Shown: positions 8,259 to 17,322, counted from the stretch's first letter. The stretch is DNA of 64,000 bases from a candidate division WOR-1 bacterium RIFOXYB2_FULL_46_45 (GCA_001771585.1 MEUE01000004.1:1-64000), one strand, 5' to 3'. Notes: generated by a model not told the origin, from the sequence alone. Numbers and translations are program-made.

Positions 8259-9803
8259 CTAATAAGGGTAACCATAAAAAAGCCCAGAATTATATTTTAA
8301 TTCGATTCCATTTCCTGATAAGTCTTTTACGTTTGAAGAAACCTCAACCGTTGCGATTGTGGTTGTGCCAGGAAACATAGTTAAAGCAACCTGAGCAAAA
8401 CGATAAGAAGACCCGCTATAAATATTGGTTAGTTGAGCTTTAGATATGGTTTGACCTGAGATTGAATAGTTTCCTATGGTTTCTGCACTATTTTTATCCA
8501 AAGGTTCAGTAAAAAACACATAAGCTTCTTTGGATGAATAAGTCGGAGCATAATTATAAGGGATGTAAGAGGCGGAATGAACTTGAGGTTTTTTTGTGTC
8601 TTTAATGGTTATAATATTTGACGCTGGGCTTTCCCCATTAGAATTGGCCGCAACTACCTTAAAATCAATGGCATTGCTTCCAACAAACGGCCAAACTATC
8701 CCATATCCCTTGTCTTCGGGATATGAATACCCGGTTCTGGTAAAATCGGCAAGTGAACTGTCTAAATTGTCAATTTTTATGTTCATTTCTTTATAAGCAC
8801 CCAAAGAATAACTGGAATCACTATATAATTGAAACGGTCCGTTATTGTAGCGGCAATAAAGCTTATAAGAAGTTGCTTGATCAACAGGATTCCATGATAA
8901 AGTTACATAATTATTATAATAATAAATATCACTATAATCTATTTCTGTAGTGCCATTTGCCGTTTTAAATTGAAAATTAGCCGGAGCGGCGGAAGGAGCC
9001 GGGGCAGTAGCAACAGTCGTTATCAAATTAACCATTAAACTATTTCCGGAAGTAGAATATCCGGAATAATCAAGAGAATTCCCGCTCATATCTTTTATGG
9101 AGAGGTAATCTCCTGCAGGCCCGGAAAGAAAGATTCCATAAAGAGAGCCGGAAAGAAAATTGTTTTTTGGTTTTATGGTTAAAATTTTATTGGCTGTGTC
9201 CCATGATTTTTCGGCTTCTACCACTCCTTTAGAAGACACACCATAACTACTCATCCCGGCATAGTACAAGGTGGGTATAACCGTTGTAATATCCATCGGC
9301 TCACTAAAAACAATTACCGCCGAGTTCAATGCGCTATTTGCGTCTATGGTTGCAGAAACAATTTTGGGATTGTCAACCAACAAAACATCCAATGTTAAAA
9401 CGGTATTTTCTGATGGATTTTCAGGAAACGCACCCTTAGCTACACCATCCTGAAACCCCTCCCTGGTAACAATAACAGTATAGGAACCAGGGGAAACATT
9501 TTTGATGGAATAAAAACCATTCGCATCGGTAACAACTGCAGAAGATGCTAGTCCGGGGATGCTAACTTTTGCACCTGCGATTGCATCCTTTTGTAAAAAA
9601 CTGTAAGAAACATAAGAATAACTACTCATGGTATAAGCATAAGCTCCTGTTTTTACTGTCCCCTGAATTGTTAACCCCTTCGCTGCCCCCGGAACAATGC
9701 TAACCTCCGACTTGATCCCCTGACCGCAACCAAACAATGAAACCGAAACCGCAAGCAACAAGATAACCGAAAACAAGACCGACAATTTCTTTGCCATTTT
9801 CAT
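8259..9803 (-). CDS. Multidomain surface lipoprotein (CarboxypepD-reg, Ig-like, FnIII)
   Basis: A 514-residue lipoprotein: lipobox VSLFGC, a carboxypeptidase-regulatory-like domain (GAKVSIPGL to SPGSYTVIVTREGF, about residues 70-120), a SbsA-type Ig-like domain (VIVFSEPMDITTV, about 160-260), a fibronectin type III-like segment (VTLSWNPVDQATSYKLYCRY), and a second Ig-like domain (AYVFFTEPLDKNSAE). All are adhesion or scaffold folds with no enzyme motif. AGGAGG lies 3 bases before the ATG at 9803 and 9 bases before the next ATG at 9797; either may be used. First gene of a seven-gene operon, preceded by a structured leader. Confidence 0.75.
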   Translation of the reverse strand: MKMAKKLSVLFSVILLLAVSVSLFGCGQGIKSEVSIVPGAAKGLTIQGTVKTGAYAYTMSSYSYVSYSFLQKDAIAGAKVSIPGLASSAVVTDANGFYSIKNVSPGSYTVIVTREGFQDGVAKGAFPENPSENTVLTLDVLLVDNPKIVSATIDANSALNSAVIVFSEPMDITTVIPTLYYAGMSSYGVSSKGVVEAEKSWDTANKILTIKPKNNFLSGSLYGIFLSGPAGDYLSIKDMSGNSLDYSGYSTSGNSLMVNLITTVATAPAPSAAPANFQFKTANGTTEIDYSDIYYYNNYVTLSWNPVDQATSYKLYCRYNNGPFQLYSDSSYSLGAYKEMNIKIDNLDSSLADFTRTGYSYPEDKGYGIVWPFVGSNAIDFKVVAANSNGESPASNIITIKDTKKPQVHSASYIPYNYAPTYSSKEAYVFFTEPLDKNSAETIGNYSISGQTISKAQLTNIYSGSSYRFAQVALTMFPGTTTIATVEVSSNVKDLSGNGIELKYNSGLFYGYPY

Positions 9804-9825
9804 TTTCCTCCTATTTTTTTTCAAC

Positions 9826-9875
9826 AAAAAAAAGACACAAGGAGCATCTAATCATTTCAGATTTCCTTGTGTCTT
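9826..9875 (-). terminator. Terminator-like hairpin directly upstream of the lipoprotein start
   Basis: On the minus strand a perfect 12-bp stem (AAGACACAAGGA with TCCTTGTGTCTT), plus an inner ATCT/AGAT stem, is followed by eight T. It lies between the promoter at 9929-9957 and the AGGAGG site, so it would stop transcription inside the leader unless prevented. That is the geometry of an attenuator. Confidence 0.65.
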
Positions 9876-9884
9876 CTCTTTTTT

Positions 9885-9957
9885 AACCGGCCCCAAGTTC
9901 ATGTAGTTATCCCTTTGGAGCTGGCTTTATTGTAGCATGGATCCACAAGAAAAACAA
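9885..9957 (-). promoter_or_regulatory. Sigma70-type promoter and 5' hairpin of the envelope operon
   Basis: Minus strand: -35 TTGTTT (9952-9957), 17-bp spacer, -10 TACAAT (9929-9934). Transcription would begin about 9922, at a hairpin with a 7-bp stem GCTCCAA/TTGGGGC and an 18-nt loop containing GGGATAACTACATGAAC (9891-9921). I do not recognise this as a known riboswitch class. Confidence 0.5.
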
Positions 9958-9970
9958 TGAGAGTTGACTG

Positions 9971-10008
9971 CCCAAAAATCCGCCAGCTAGCCGAACCGGC
10001 TAGCTGGC
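9971..10008 (-). terminator. Intrinsic terminator after the 222-residue exported protein gene
   Basis: Near-perfect 11-bp stem (GCCAGCTAGCC with GGCTAGCTGGC, 5-nt loop) followed on the minus strand by GGATTTTTGG. It lies 15 bases after the stop of the upstream gene and separates that unit from the envelope operon. Confidence 0.75.
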
Positions 10009-10022
10009 TTTGTCTATGCACC

Positions 10023-10685
10023 CTACCTTGCCTCCATGGTTGTAACCACAGAAACATTTGCAGTATTTTGGCTCCTTATAAAATCTTCTTTATCAACCAA
10101 ATATTCTTCGTAGACCTTTTCAGTATCCGACTTTATAAAATAGCTTGTTGCGGCTGCCGCTACTAGCAAAGAACCTGCCAAAGGACTACTACCCAAAAGA
10201 AGTGCTGTCCCTCCTATTCCAACCAATCCTGCAGACACCATCCTTCCTTGTGTCGCATCCATAGCTCCGTTTTTTAGCGCTCCTTCTGCTGCAGCTTCTC
10301 TTGATCCTCTTTCTTCTATAGATATCCCTGACATTTTTTTGACATCAAGGTACTGTTGTTCCAATTTAGTTGGATACATAAAATTTTTAATCCCCATGAT
10401 CAACATCCCTCCACCGAGCGCATAATATACCCCTGAATAATTTGACCCGTAACCGCTCCAGGCACTTCCAAGCCCTGCAAATAAAGCCCCTCCGCCAATA
10501 TCATACATTGCGCTTTCAGTGCGCTGTTTTTCGGCTTTCAGAGCAAGGTCTTTCAACCTACTCTCTGCCGGAACAAACGATTTTTGGGCAGGAACAACCA
10601 CGTAATTATTTTCGGCCATTCCGACAGAAGCCAAAGAAAACAAAAACGAAACCATCAAAAAATAAACCATAAATAATCTAAACAT
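10023..10685 (-). CDS. Exported Gly/Ala-rich membrane protein, unknown function
   Basis: About 220 residues: signal peptide ending SVGMA (about residue 23), a short acidic-basic region, and two Gly/Ala-rich hydrophobic stretches (YYALGGGMLIMGIKNF; GLVGIGGTALLLGSSPLAGSLLVAAAATSYF) that could be membrane hairpins. Between them lies a charged linker. No recognised family. The ATG at 10683-10685 has AAAGGAGGA at good distance; a GTG two codons earlier would be too close to it. Last gene of a small exported-protein cluster. Confidence 0.6.
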   Translation of the reverse strand: MFRLFMVYFLMVSFLFSLASVGMAENNYVVVPAQKSFVPAESRLKDLALKAEKQRTESAMYDIGGGALFAGLGSAWSGYGSNYSGVYYALGGGMLIMGIKNFMYPTKLEQQYLDVKKMSGISIEERGSREAAAEGALKNGAMDATQGRMVSAGLVGIGGTALLLGSSPLAGSLLVAAAATSYFIKSDTEKVYEEYLVDKEDFIRSQNTANVSVVTTMEAR

Positions 10686-10699
10686 TTTCACTCCTCCTT

Positions 10700-11275
10700 T
10701 TAATCTTTTTTCTCTGCAACTTCCGCCTTTGACAGCTTCAGCCGCTTAAAGAGCAAATCGAACTGCTGGTCGTATTTTTTCTCAAGTGCCGTAATCTTGT
10801 CTTGCACATCTTTGCTCTCTGCCGCCACCTCACCCGATACAAAGCCCTCTTCCAAGAAACCATCCTCCGCAAGGCTTGTTTTTGCCGTCAAGGGAGCCCG
10901 GACATTGGGATTGCTCATTCCCGCAATCAGTTTTTGATTTGAGTCTTCTGCCGTAGAATAGGCATCTACAAATTCCCAGATCTTGGTCCCGACAAAACTA
11001 TAGGAAAGCAAGGCGCCGCTGGCTCCATAGGCCATGCTAACCGGAATGGCAAGATTGATCACCAAAAATGGCAGCCCTCGGATCCAATCGCCGGCATAAG
11101 CATGTCCAACCGAAGGAAAAAACCATGCTCCCATAACCGCCACGGTGGGATTTTTGCTCTCCGATTGATATGCCGACAATTGATATAAATCTTTTTTATC
11201 TTCCGCATGCACCATGTTTCCGGCAATTACCACTATAAAAGTCAAAAGCAAAAAAAATGTTATTTTCTTTTTCAC
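10700..11275 (-). CDS. Exported DUF5683-like membrane protein
   Basis: A 191-residue protein starting at GTG (11273-11275) preceded by a G-rich ribosome site. Signal peptide ends MVHA. The segment AVMGAWFFPSVGHAYAGDWIRGLPF resembles the turn of DUF5683/TM2-like small membrane proteins (short G-Q/H-x-Y-x-G motif), followed by further hydrophobic segments and a C-terminal coiled coil (KITALEKKYDQQFDLLFKRL). It shares the mature N-terminal motif YQLSA with the next upstream protein (11288-11782), which suggests related targeting or a shared partner. Function unknown. Confidence 0.6.
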   Translation of the reverse strand: MKKKITFFLLLTFIVVIAGNMVHAEDKKDLYQLSAYQSESKNPTVAVMGAWFFPSVGHAYAGDWIRGLPFLVINLAIPVSMAYGASGALLSYSFVGTKIWEFVDAYSTAEDSNQKLIAGMSNPNVRAPLTAKTSLAEDGFLEEGFVSGEVAAESKDVQDKITALEKKYDQQFDLLFKRLKLSKAEVAEKKD

Positions 11276-11287
11276 TCAATACCCCCC

Positions 11288-11782
11288 CTAAAAATCAAGA
11301 TTAAATCCAAAATTCAATAAAACCGGAAGCCCAAGCCCGATCTCAAAACGAGTATTAGGATGGGGAAGCCAGCAAAACCCGGATTGAAGAACTAACGGAT
11401 AAATCAAAAAAGCCGTCCCAACCCTAAAGAAAGTAAAAGTATTCTTCTGTAATTTTTCTCTGACTTTTTTTGACAATGCCCAATTATCGGCTGCTTCAAG
11501 CGACGATTGCCGGGATGTGAGGAAGATTGTATCAACCGAATTTGCCCCATAATAGGTTGTGTAAGAAAAGCCAAGAACCGTATTTAAGGCAAAGCTGTTT
11601 TTTGGTTCGCCCATACCATTTTTAACTATTCCGCCAATCAAATCCGTAGCAATTCCCACACCAAAGGTGAAATGGGTTTTTTCTGCCGATAATTGATAGG
11701 CGACCAATTCCGGGTCCACCGATGCCCAGACACTATTTGCAAAAAAACAAACAACCAACAATGCCAAACATATTTTTCTCAT
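11288..11782 (-). CDS. Small exported beta-rich protein, probable outer-membrane protein
   Basis: 164 residues with a clear signal peptide (cleavage near NSVWA-S). The mature part begins VDPELVAYQLSAEKTHF and continues in short amphipathic strands, ending GFNLDF; a terminal Phe is typical of barrel proteins. The YQLSA motif is shared with the following gene product. Spacing of 12 bases to that gene suggests co-transcription. No recognised family. Confidence 0.55.
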   Translation of the reverse strand: MRKICLALLVVCFFANSVWASVDPELVAYQLSAEKTHFTFGVGIATDLIGGIVKNGMGEPKNSFALNTVLGFSYTTYYGANSVDTIFLTSRQSSLEAADNWALSKKVREKLQKNTFTFFRVGTAFLIYPLVLQSGFCWLPHPNTRFEIGLGLPVLLNFGFNLDF

Positions 11783-11837
11783 CTTTTAAAAATCCCCCCA
11801 AGAAGACTCGAGGGAGCCCGCTCCAAAAGGCCCCCTC

Positions 11838-12230
11838 TCATCTTCTTTTAACCTTCTCGCCGACGGTCTTTTCCAGCAAATTGCACTGTCTCTTCAGATC
11901 GTCAATCAATTTAACTCCCGACAACTTTGTTTCCAATTCTCCCAAAATCTTCCGGCAAAAAGTGAGCTCTTCCCTGACTTCTTCCCACCAGACCGGACCG
12001 GATGAGTTGCGCGCCTTATAAACCCCCGAAGAGACCCGCAGGGCCGAATTGATCAAACAGTGCATTAAATCCCTTAAATAAACTTTCTCTTCCAAAAAAC
12101 CGGCCAGTTCAACCGCCAGACGGCTGAAATTGTGCGCTTCGCGGACAGACTCGCTCTCCTTCATCTCTTTTTCAAAAAGCTTGATAAACGAGGCCAGCGT
12201 CGATTGGTTAAATTGCGGTTCGATCATCAT
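11838..12230 (-). CDS. Helical protein, distant four-helix-bundle (S23/IVP-like) candidate
   Basis: 130 residues, almost all helix-forming and rich in Glu, Lys and Leu. The arrangement LRDLMHCLINSALRVSSGVYKARNSS then EELTFCRKILGELETKL parallels the four-helix-bundle family found inside some 23S rRNA genes (conserved small-residue helix 2, then LGELETKL). The match is weak and may be only a shared fold. First gene of the minus-strand cluster and divergent from the NtrC-type regulator; no signal peptide, unlike its neighbours. Confidence 0.5.
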   Translation of the reverse strand: MMIEPQFNQSTLASFIKLFEKEMKESESVREAHNFSRLAVELAGFLEEKVYLRDLMHCLINSALRVSSGVYKARNSSGPVWWEEVREELTFCRKILGELETKLSGVKLIDDLKRQCNLLEKTVGEKVKRR

Positions 12231-12269
12231 GAATATCTTCCCAGCAATTTCCGCGCCTGAAATTGACGA

Positions 12270-12298
12270 GTGACAACCCCTTAAAACTGTCGTACAAT
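12270..12298 (+). promoter_or_regulatory. Sigma70-type promoter upstream of the NtrC-type regulator
   Basis: GTGACA (12270-12275), 17-bp spacer, TACAAT (12293-12298). It lies in the divergent gap and points to the regulator gene at 12365, leaving a leader of about 60 bases. Confidence 0.5.
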
Positions 12299-12364
12299 CA
12301 CTACAGGTGTCGAAAAAAACTACAATAAGGTGAAATTTTTAATTGTTATTAACGATAAATAGGT

Positions 12365-13723
12365 ATGGACAACAAAATGATTGAAGGCGCTCCGTATATT
12401 CTGGTGGTTGATGATGAAGCAAATATGCTTATTGCCTATAAAACTTTTCTCAAGCCCGACTATAATCCGATTTTATGCTCAAACGGAACGGAGGCTCTTC
12501 AAAAATTGACCGAATATTCTTTTTCGGCGGCGATACTTGATCTCAAAATGCCCGATATGGACGGTCTTGAACTTTTGGAAAAAATCAAGGAACACGATTC
12601 CGACCTTGGCGTCATCATGTCAACGGCGACCAACGACGTCAAATACGCGGTGCAGGCGATTAAAAAAGGAGCGTTTGAATACGTCACCAAGCCGTTCCAA
12701 TACGAAGAAATACTGGGACTGGTTGCTAAAATAGTCGAGCGGAGGGAATTGCGCAAAGAGAACTTCTACCTCAAATCGGCCCTAAAAGAACAGCAGTCCT
12801 TTTCCGATCTGATCGGACAAACCTCCGTTATGCGGAATGTGTTTATGATAATAGAAAATATGAACTCGGTCGGCAGCACTGTCTTGATAACCGGCGAATC
12901 GGGGACGGGAAAAGAGCTGGTAGCACACGCGATCCACCAAAGGAGCGATCGAAAAAACAAACCTTTTGTGGTGGTAAACTGTGCCGCTATTCCGGAAAAT
13001 CTGTTCGAATCGGAGCTCTTTGGCCACGAGCGGGGCTCTTTCACCGGCGCTTTTGAACGCAAGATCGGAAAATTCGAGCTGGCCGATACCGGGACCATTT
13101 TCTTGGACGAGATCGGCTGTTTGCCGCAATCGATGCAGGCGAAACTATTGAGGATCCTGCAGGATAATCATATTGAAAGGGTCGGCGGGAAGGGACCGAT
13201 AAAAATCTCGGTGCGGATTGTGGCGGCAACCAACACCGACCTGGAGCAGGCGCTTAAAAACAAAAGTTTCCGCGAAGATCTTTTTTACCGCTTAAACGTC
13301 ATTCCGATCAAGCTCCCCCCTTTGCGGGAGAGAAGGGCCGACCTTCCGCTTTTGATCGAATATTTTCTGAAAAAATTTAACGAGGAGCTGAAAAAACAGA
13401 TTGCGGGGATTGACCGGCAGGTCATGAACGAACTTTTGGAATACGACTGGCCGGGGAACATCCGGGAATTAAAGAATGTGATCGAGCGGGCGGTGGTTTT
13501 GACCAAAAACGGGATGATCACCGATATTTCGTTGAGAGGAAAAGCGGTGAACGGAATGCCGGAGACGCTTACGAGCTTAAAAGAGGCCTCGGCCGAATTT
13601 GAGAAAGAGTATATCAAAAAAGCGCTTGCCAAAACCGGCGGCAATCAATCGGAAACTTCACGCCTCCTTGGAATTCATAGGACTACTTTGATTTCGAAGA
13701 TGAATCTGCTCGGCCTAAAGTGA
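12365..13723 (+). CDS. NtrC-family sigma54-dependent response regulator
   Basis: 452 residues in the classical order. Receiver domain (about 10-125): acidic pair DD16-17, phospho-acceptor Asp59 in ILDLKMP, Lys near 110 in VTKPF. AAA+ domain (about 145-380): Walker A GESGTGKE, the sigma54 contact loop present as GSFTGA (usual form GAFTGA), Walker B LDEIG, and arginine-finger region LPPLRERR. C-terminal Fis-type helix-turn-helix (GGNQSETSRLLGIHRTTL). It activates RNA polymerase-sigma54 at enhancer-linked promoters after phosphorylation. It converges with, and overlaps by 9 bases, the histidine kinase gene 13715-14731, a plausible partner. Its target promoters were not found here. Confidence 0.95.
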   Translation: MDNKMIEGAPYILVVDDEANMLIAYKTFLKPDYNPILCSNGTEALQKLTEYSFSAAILDLKMPDMDGLELLEKIKEHDSDLGVIMSTATNDVKYAVQAIKKGAFEYVTKPFQYEEILGLVAKIVERRELRKENFYLKSALKEQQSFSDLIGQTSVMRNVFMIIENMNSVGSTVLITGESGTGKELVAHAIHQRSDRKNKPFVVVNCAAIPENLFESELFGHERGSFTGAFERKIGKFELADTGTIFLDEIGCLPQSMQAKLLRILQDNHIERVGGKGPIKISVRIVAATNTDLEQALKNKSFREDLFYRLNVIPIKLPPLRERRADLPLLIEYFLKKFNEELKKQIAGIDRQVMNELLEYDWPGNIRELKNVIERAVVLTKNGMITDISLRGKAVNGMPETLTSLKEASAEFEKEYIKKALAKTGGNQSETSRLLGIHRTTLISKMNLLGLK

Positions 13724-14731
13724 GACCGTAAAAACGGTCCCCTGTTTTTCCTTGCTTTGAACGGTTATTGTCCCGCGGTGTTCTTCTATTATCTTGTGGG
13801 TGATCGCCAGGCCAAGGCCCGAACCTTTTTCTTTGGTCGTGAAAAAGGGATCAAAAATATTCTTGAGCTTATCTTCCGCTATGCCGGCGCCGTTGTCGGA
13901 AACTTCAACCGCAATCCCCTCCCCTTTGGGATAAGATTTTACGGTTATCTCTCCGTTTGAAGAAGAGATCGACTGCATCGCGTTTAAAATTAAATTGGTA
14001 AAGACCTGCCGCATCTGTTCGGGATCAAGTTCTTTTGGCGGCAAAGTGGCCAGCTCTTTTCTGATCTTAATATTCTTTTTGCTCAACTCCGGCTCCAGCA
14101 GTTTTATGATGTTTTCCAGTACAGCGTTTAAATTAACCGGGCTCTTTTGCGGCTTGGGGGGCTTGGAATAGGACAAAAGGTTCCGTACCAGCTTATCGAT
14201 GCGGTCAACCTCTTCCGAGACCACCTGCTTGAAGTCGGCCAAAGTTTCTTTGTCCTGTGAAAGAAAGGCTCTTTCCATCCCGTCGGCCATCCCTTTTATG
14301 GCGGCGAGGGGGTTTTTGATCTCATGCGCCATACCGGCGGCGACGGTACCGAGCGAAGCCAGCTTATCGGCTTGCAGGAGCTGTTTTTGGGCGGCAAGCG
14401 TTTCTTGATACAATCTGGCCCTTTCGATCGCGATGGCCAGCTGGTTTGAGATGGTATTTAAGAAATCTATATCTTCGTCGTCGTAGATGTCGCCGTTTTC
14501 TTTTTCTCCGAGGTTAAAGAAGCCGATCAGCCGGTTTTCGGCGAACAACGGGACGGCGACCGCGGCCTCCATTTTTTGCAGTTCTTCTTTTACCTTTTGC
14601 AGTTCACTCTCCGCGCTGCCGGACGATTCGAGATCCATTATGAGCTCTTCGAGAACGACCGGCTTTTTGGTCTTCTCAAGATAGAGGATCAATGGGGAAC
14701 TTTTGGAAACTATTTCTTCTGATTGGAGCAT
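13715..14731 (-). CDS. Histidine kinase with partial GAF domain and no sensor
   Basis: 338 residues: the back half of a GAF-like domain (about 1-110), HisKA ([15 protein letters not shown], His136) and HATPase_c with N box [10 protein letters not shown]1 [10 protein letters not shown] box FDPFFTT and G2 GSGLGLAI. It is a cytosolic kinase half: the N-terminus begins inside a GAF domain and lacks the 7TM sensor seen in the related 691-residue kinase at 21056. The start codon is only 29 bases from that of the divergent 7TM sensor gene at 14760. A strong promoter (14738-14766) ends 6 bases before the ATG, so the shortened form looks like an expressed gene rather than debris. Confidence 0.88.
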   Translation of the reverse strand: MLQSEEIVSKSSPLILYLEKTKKPVVLEELIMDLESSGSAESELQKVKEELQKMEAAVAVPLFAENRLIGFFNLGEKENGDIYDDEDIDFLNTISNQLAIAIERARLYQETLAAQKQLLQADKLASLGTVAAGMAHEIKNPLAAIKGMADGMERAFLSQDKETLADFKQVVSEEVDRIDKLVRNLLSYSKPPKPQKSPVNLNAVLENIIKLLEPELSKKNIKIRKELATLPPKELDPEQMRQVFTNLILNAMQSISSSNGEITVKSYPKGEGIAVEVSDNGAGIAEDKLKNIFDPFFTTKEKGSGLGLAITHKIIEEHRGTITVQSKEKQGTVFTVSL

Positions 14732-14737
14732 GATACA

Positions 14738-14766
14738 ATCATATGGGGGAAAGAGAAAGATGTCAA
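14738..14766 (-). promoter_or_regulatory. Promoter of the histidine kinase; predicts a leaderless mRNA
   Basis: Minus strand TTGACA (14761-14766), 17-bp spacer, TATGAT (14738-14743). The kinase ATG follows after 6 bases, so transcription would start at or next to the A of the start codon. No Shine-Dalgarno sequence is present. The -35 box lies over the first codons of the divergent sensor gene. Confidence 0.65.
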
Positions 14767-15800
14767 CCTATCAAATCGCGCCGGTTGTGACGGCGATTCT
14801 GGTGCTTTGTATTTGCATCTTTGTGGTCTTTCAAAACAGAAAATCCCAGATAAATATTGTCTTTGGATTTCTTAGCTTAAGCATATTTGTTTGGCTGGCC
14901 GGTTTCTCCGCAATGTATTTTAGCTCGAACCCGGAACAAGCACTATTTTTTGCCCGGCTGGGATTTGTTGGAGTAACTATTATCCCTTTTTTGAGTTATC
15001 ACTTTATCGCGATCTTTTTAAACAGAGCTCCTTCCGTCCGTTTTTTAATATTGTTGTACACATTGATTATCCCAATTTTATTTATGACTCCGACCCGGTT
15101 AATGTATTCGGACATTGAAAAGCATTTTTGGGGCTATTATCCGATCGCAGGCCCTTTTTATTTTATTTCTCCGATAATGTTCGTCTTGCTTATTTTGTAT
15201 GGTTTAATATTGCTTGGGTCCGGAAACAAGCAGGTTGAGGCAAGAAAGAGAGAGCAGAAAAAATATATTTTTGTTGCTTTTGTCGCGGTCATTTTGGGCT
15301 TTGTTGATTATCTTCCAAAATACGGCGTTAATATTTATCCCTTCGGTTATCTTTCGGCGTTGTCTTTTATTTCGATAATTGCCTACTCTATTACAAAGTA
15401 CCGGTTGATGGATATACGGATTGCGATAAACCGGATCATGGCGTATCTTTTGCTTATAGCCATCTATTTTTCGGCAGGAATCGCCGCAAGCTGTATTTAC
15501 GCGCAATTTTTCTCGTTTGGCCAAAACGCTCCGACATTTTTATTTCTGGGAACAATGCTGATTATTGCCGGCCTCTCCTTCCACCCCCTCCGCCTCCATT
15601 TACAGACCACCCCGGATCGATTCCTTTTCAGGAAGAAATATGAGTACGAGCAGGCGATTAGGGAGTTTGGAGAGCAAAGCAGATCGGAGATAAATACGAA
15701 CAAGCTACAAGCTGCTTTTACTGCAATTACAACAAAACTTTTAAGGACAAAACGTGCTAATTTGTTTTTGTTTGATCAACAAGGAAAACATAAAAAGTGA
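14760..15800 (+). CDS. 7TM sensor protein truncated before its kinase module (copy 1)
   Basis: 347 residues from ATG 14760, about 10 bases after GGGGG. Seven to nine hydrophobic segments match the N-terminal 7TM region of histidine kinases (His_kin_N-like), including the conserved ITKYRLMDIRIAINR loop. Then comes PLRLHLQTTPDRFLFRKKY, a short linker, and the first strand of a GAF domain (ANLFLFDQQGKHKK) where it stops. No kinase domain. Its paralogue directly downstream and the full kinase at 21056 show the intact order. It may feed a separate kinase such as 13715-14731, or be a relic. Confidence 0.8.
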   Translation: MSTYQIAPVVTAILVLCICIFVVFQNRKSQINIVFGFLSLSIFVWLAGFSAMYFSSNPEQALFFARLGFVGVTIIPFLSYHFIAIFLNRAPSVRFLILLYTLIIPILFMTPTRLMYSDIEKHFWGYYPIAGPFYFISPIMFVLLILYGLILLGSGNKQVEARKREQKKYIFVAFVAVILGFVDYLPKYGVNIYPFGYLSALSFISIIAYSITKYRLMDIRIAINRIMAYLLLIAIYFSAGIAASCIYAQFFSFGQNAPTFLFLGTMLIIAGLSFHPLRLHLQTTPDRFLFRKKYEYEQAIREFGEQSRSEINTNKLQAAFTAITTKLLRTKRANLFLFDQQGKHKK

Positions 15801-15819
15801 ATAATTTTGTTATCATATC

Positions 15820-16896
15820 ATGAGTATACCTTTATATTTTTATCAAACAGTTAATCTGATAAATGCCCTATTAAGCATCTTTTTGGCAATCATTGTTTTT
15901 AAATACAAAAGAGCTTTGATTGAAGGGACATTATTTAGCCTTTTCGCGTTTTTAGTGGCATTTTGGGCGTTTTTCTTCTACCTGGCTATTTTAACCAATA
16001 GTTACTTGTGGGCTCGATTCTTTTTTAGGACTTGCATGATTGGAGCAGCTTTAATTCCACCAGTATTTATTGAGTTCGCTTTTGCCTTAATTAAGAAAAA
16101 AATGCCCGGAATACTAAGATTTATTAACATAGGTTTGGCCATTGTAATATTATCAACAATTTATTCAAAAATTTATGCACTAGATGGCGGGCCTTTCTTA
16201 GGATTTTTATATTGGCCTGAAGTTGGTTGGACCTCTGCTCTAAGCATTTTATTGTATATCATCAATGTCGGAGTTGGACATTATTATCTTTTGTTGGCAA
16301 TTAAACAGGGAAATCCTTTTCAGAAAAAACAATTATCAATTGTTATGATAGGAACATTTTTAAGCTTTCTGGGCGCCGGCACCAATTTTCTCTTGTGGTT
16401 TCGTATCCCCTTTCCTCCGATTTTTAATATTTTAATACCTTTATATATTATTAGTGTTGCTTATGCCATAACGACGCATCGTTTTATGAATGTACGATTA
16501 GTGATTAATCGCATTGTTGCATATTCTCTTTTGATTACCATCTACGCCTTGTTAAGTTTAGCCGCCATCTATTTATATTCCAAAGTGCTGCCTTTTGGGA
16601 TAAATTCTCCAACTTTATTTTTCTTGTGCATATTAATAATAGCAGGGGGCCTGTTTTTCCACCCCCTCCGCCTCCATCTACAGACCACCCCGGACCGATT
16701 CCTTTTTAGGAAGAAATACGAGTATGAGCAGGCGATTAGGGAATTTGGCGAAGCCTGCCAGTCGGTTATTGATCCGGCGAAACTTATTGGATTATTTAAA
16801 GACAAGAACAAAAATTTGATAAAAATGAAGGCGGGGAAGGTTTATTTGATAAACAAGGGCGGGGATTTTAAATTATCCTTATTTATTCCAAAATAA
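15820..16896 (+). CDS. 7TM sensor protein truncated by a repeat element (copy 2)
   Basis: 358 residues, paralogue of the preceding gene: same 7TM layout, ITTHRFMNVRLVINR loop, and a nearly identical block PLRLHLQTTPDRFLFRKKY (DNA 16657-16754 against 15579-15676, only scattered mismatches). The reading frame ends inside the first GAF strands (VYLINKGGDFKLSLFIPK) exactly where repeat element copy 1 begins (16891), so the element probably cut off the kinase half. The sensor part is visibly more AT-rich than the shared block. No clear ribosome site precedes the ATG. Confidence 0.75.
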   Translation: MSIPLYFYQTVNLINALLSIFLAIIVFKYKRALIEGTLFSLFAFLVAFWAFFFYLAILTNSYLWARFFFRTCMIGAALIPPVFIEFAFALIKKKMPGILRFINIGLAIVILSTIYSKIYALDGGPFLGFLYWPEVGWTSALSILLYIINVGVGHYYLLLAIKQGNPFQKKQLSIVMIGTFLSFLGAGTNFLLWFRIPFPPIFNILIPLYIISVAYAITTHRFMNVRLVINRIVAYSLLITIYALLSLAAIYLYSKVLPFGINSPTLFFLCILIIAGGLFFHPLRLHLQTTPDRFLFRKKYEYEQAIREFGEACQSVIDPAKLIGLFKDKNKNLIKMKAGKVYLINKGGDFKLSLFIPK

Positions 16897-17285
16897 AATA
16901 CCCAAAGTAGTACAAAGGAGCAAGGGGTTCCGCCCCTAGCTGGTTAAGCGGCAAAAACTGGCAACCCTATTCTCTCTACCCCGGTCCATTTTCTTTTTGG
17001 TCAGCGCGCAAAAAGAAAATGGACGAAAAGAAAAACGCGCTCTCTCGCAAGCAAACACCACCCCGCGTCCCCTTCTCCACCAAAACCCCGCCTGCTTCGT
17101 CCCGCCGGAAGCGGGACTCATCAATGCCCCTACCCATCCCTCTGTGCTTGCGGAGCTGCTTTGCTTTCTCACAACCTGATCGAAAAATATACTGGGGAGG
17201 ATGGGCGTGGGTGAGGTTTTCTTACTATTTTGCGGGGTAGTTTAATTTGGGAAATTTAGGGTAAAATAATGTGGGCGGTAACATT
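16891..17285. repeat. Structured repeat element, copy 1 (plus orientation)
   Basis: About 395 bases, repeated in inverted orientation at 18549-19080. Shared landmarks: AAATAAAATACCCAAA at the outer end, GGAGCAAGGGGTTCC, CCCCTAGCTGGTTAAGCGG, an A-T-rich hairpin (CCATTTTCTTTTTG with CAAAAAGAAAATGG), CTCGCAAGCAAACA, and TTTAATTTGGGAAATTTAGG at the inner end. It encodes no credible protein. It truncates the 7TM sensor gene at its left edge. The gap 16897-17322 contains nothing else. Confidence 0.8.
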
Positions 17286-17322
17286 AGGAATCAGGCTGTC
17301 GGCAAATGAGCAAGTAACTTAC

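Noticed and set aside
9885..9926. Cyclic-di-GMP (GEMM), preQ1 or fluoride riboswitch
   Set aside because: The conserved bases of these classes as I know them are not found; only the general leader architecture is reported.
11838..12230. Firm assignment to the 23S intervening-sequence four-helix family
   Set aside because: Only a loose helical pattern matches; kept as a low-confidence call.
14703..14759. Longer start for the first 7TM sensor
   Set aside because: The extra residues are the antisense of the divergent kinase start and precede the ribosome site; ATG 14760 is better.
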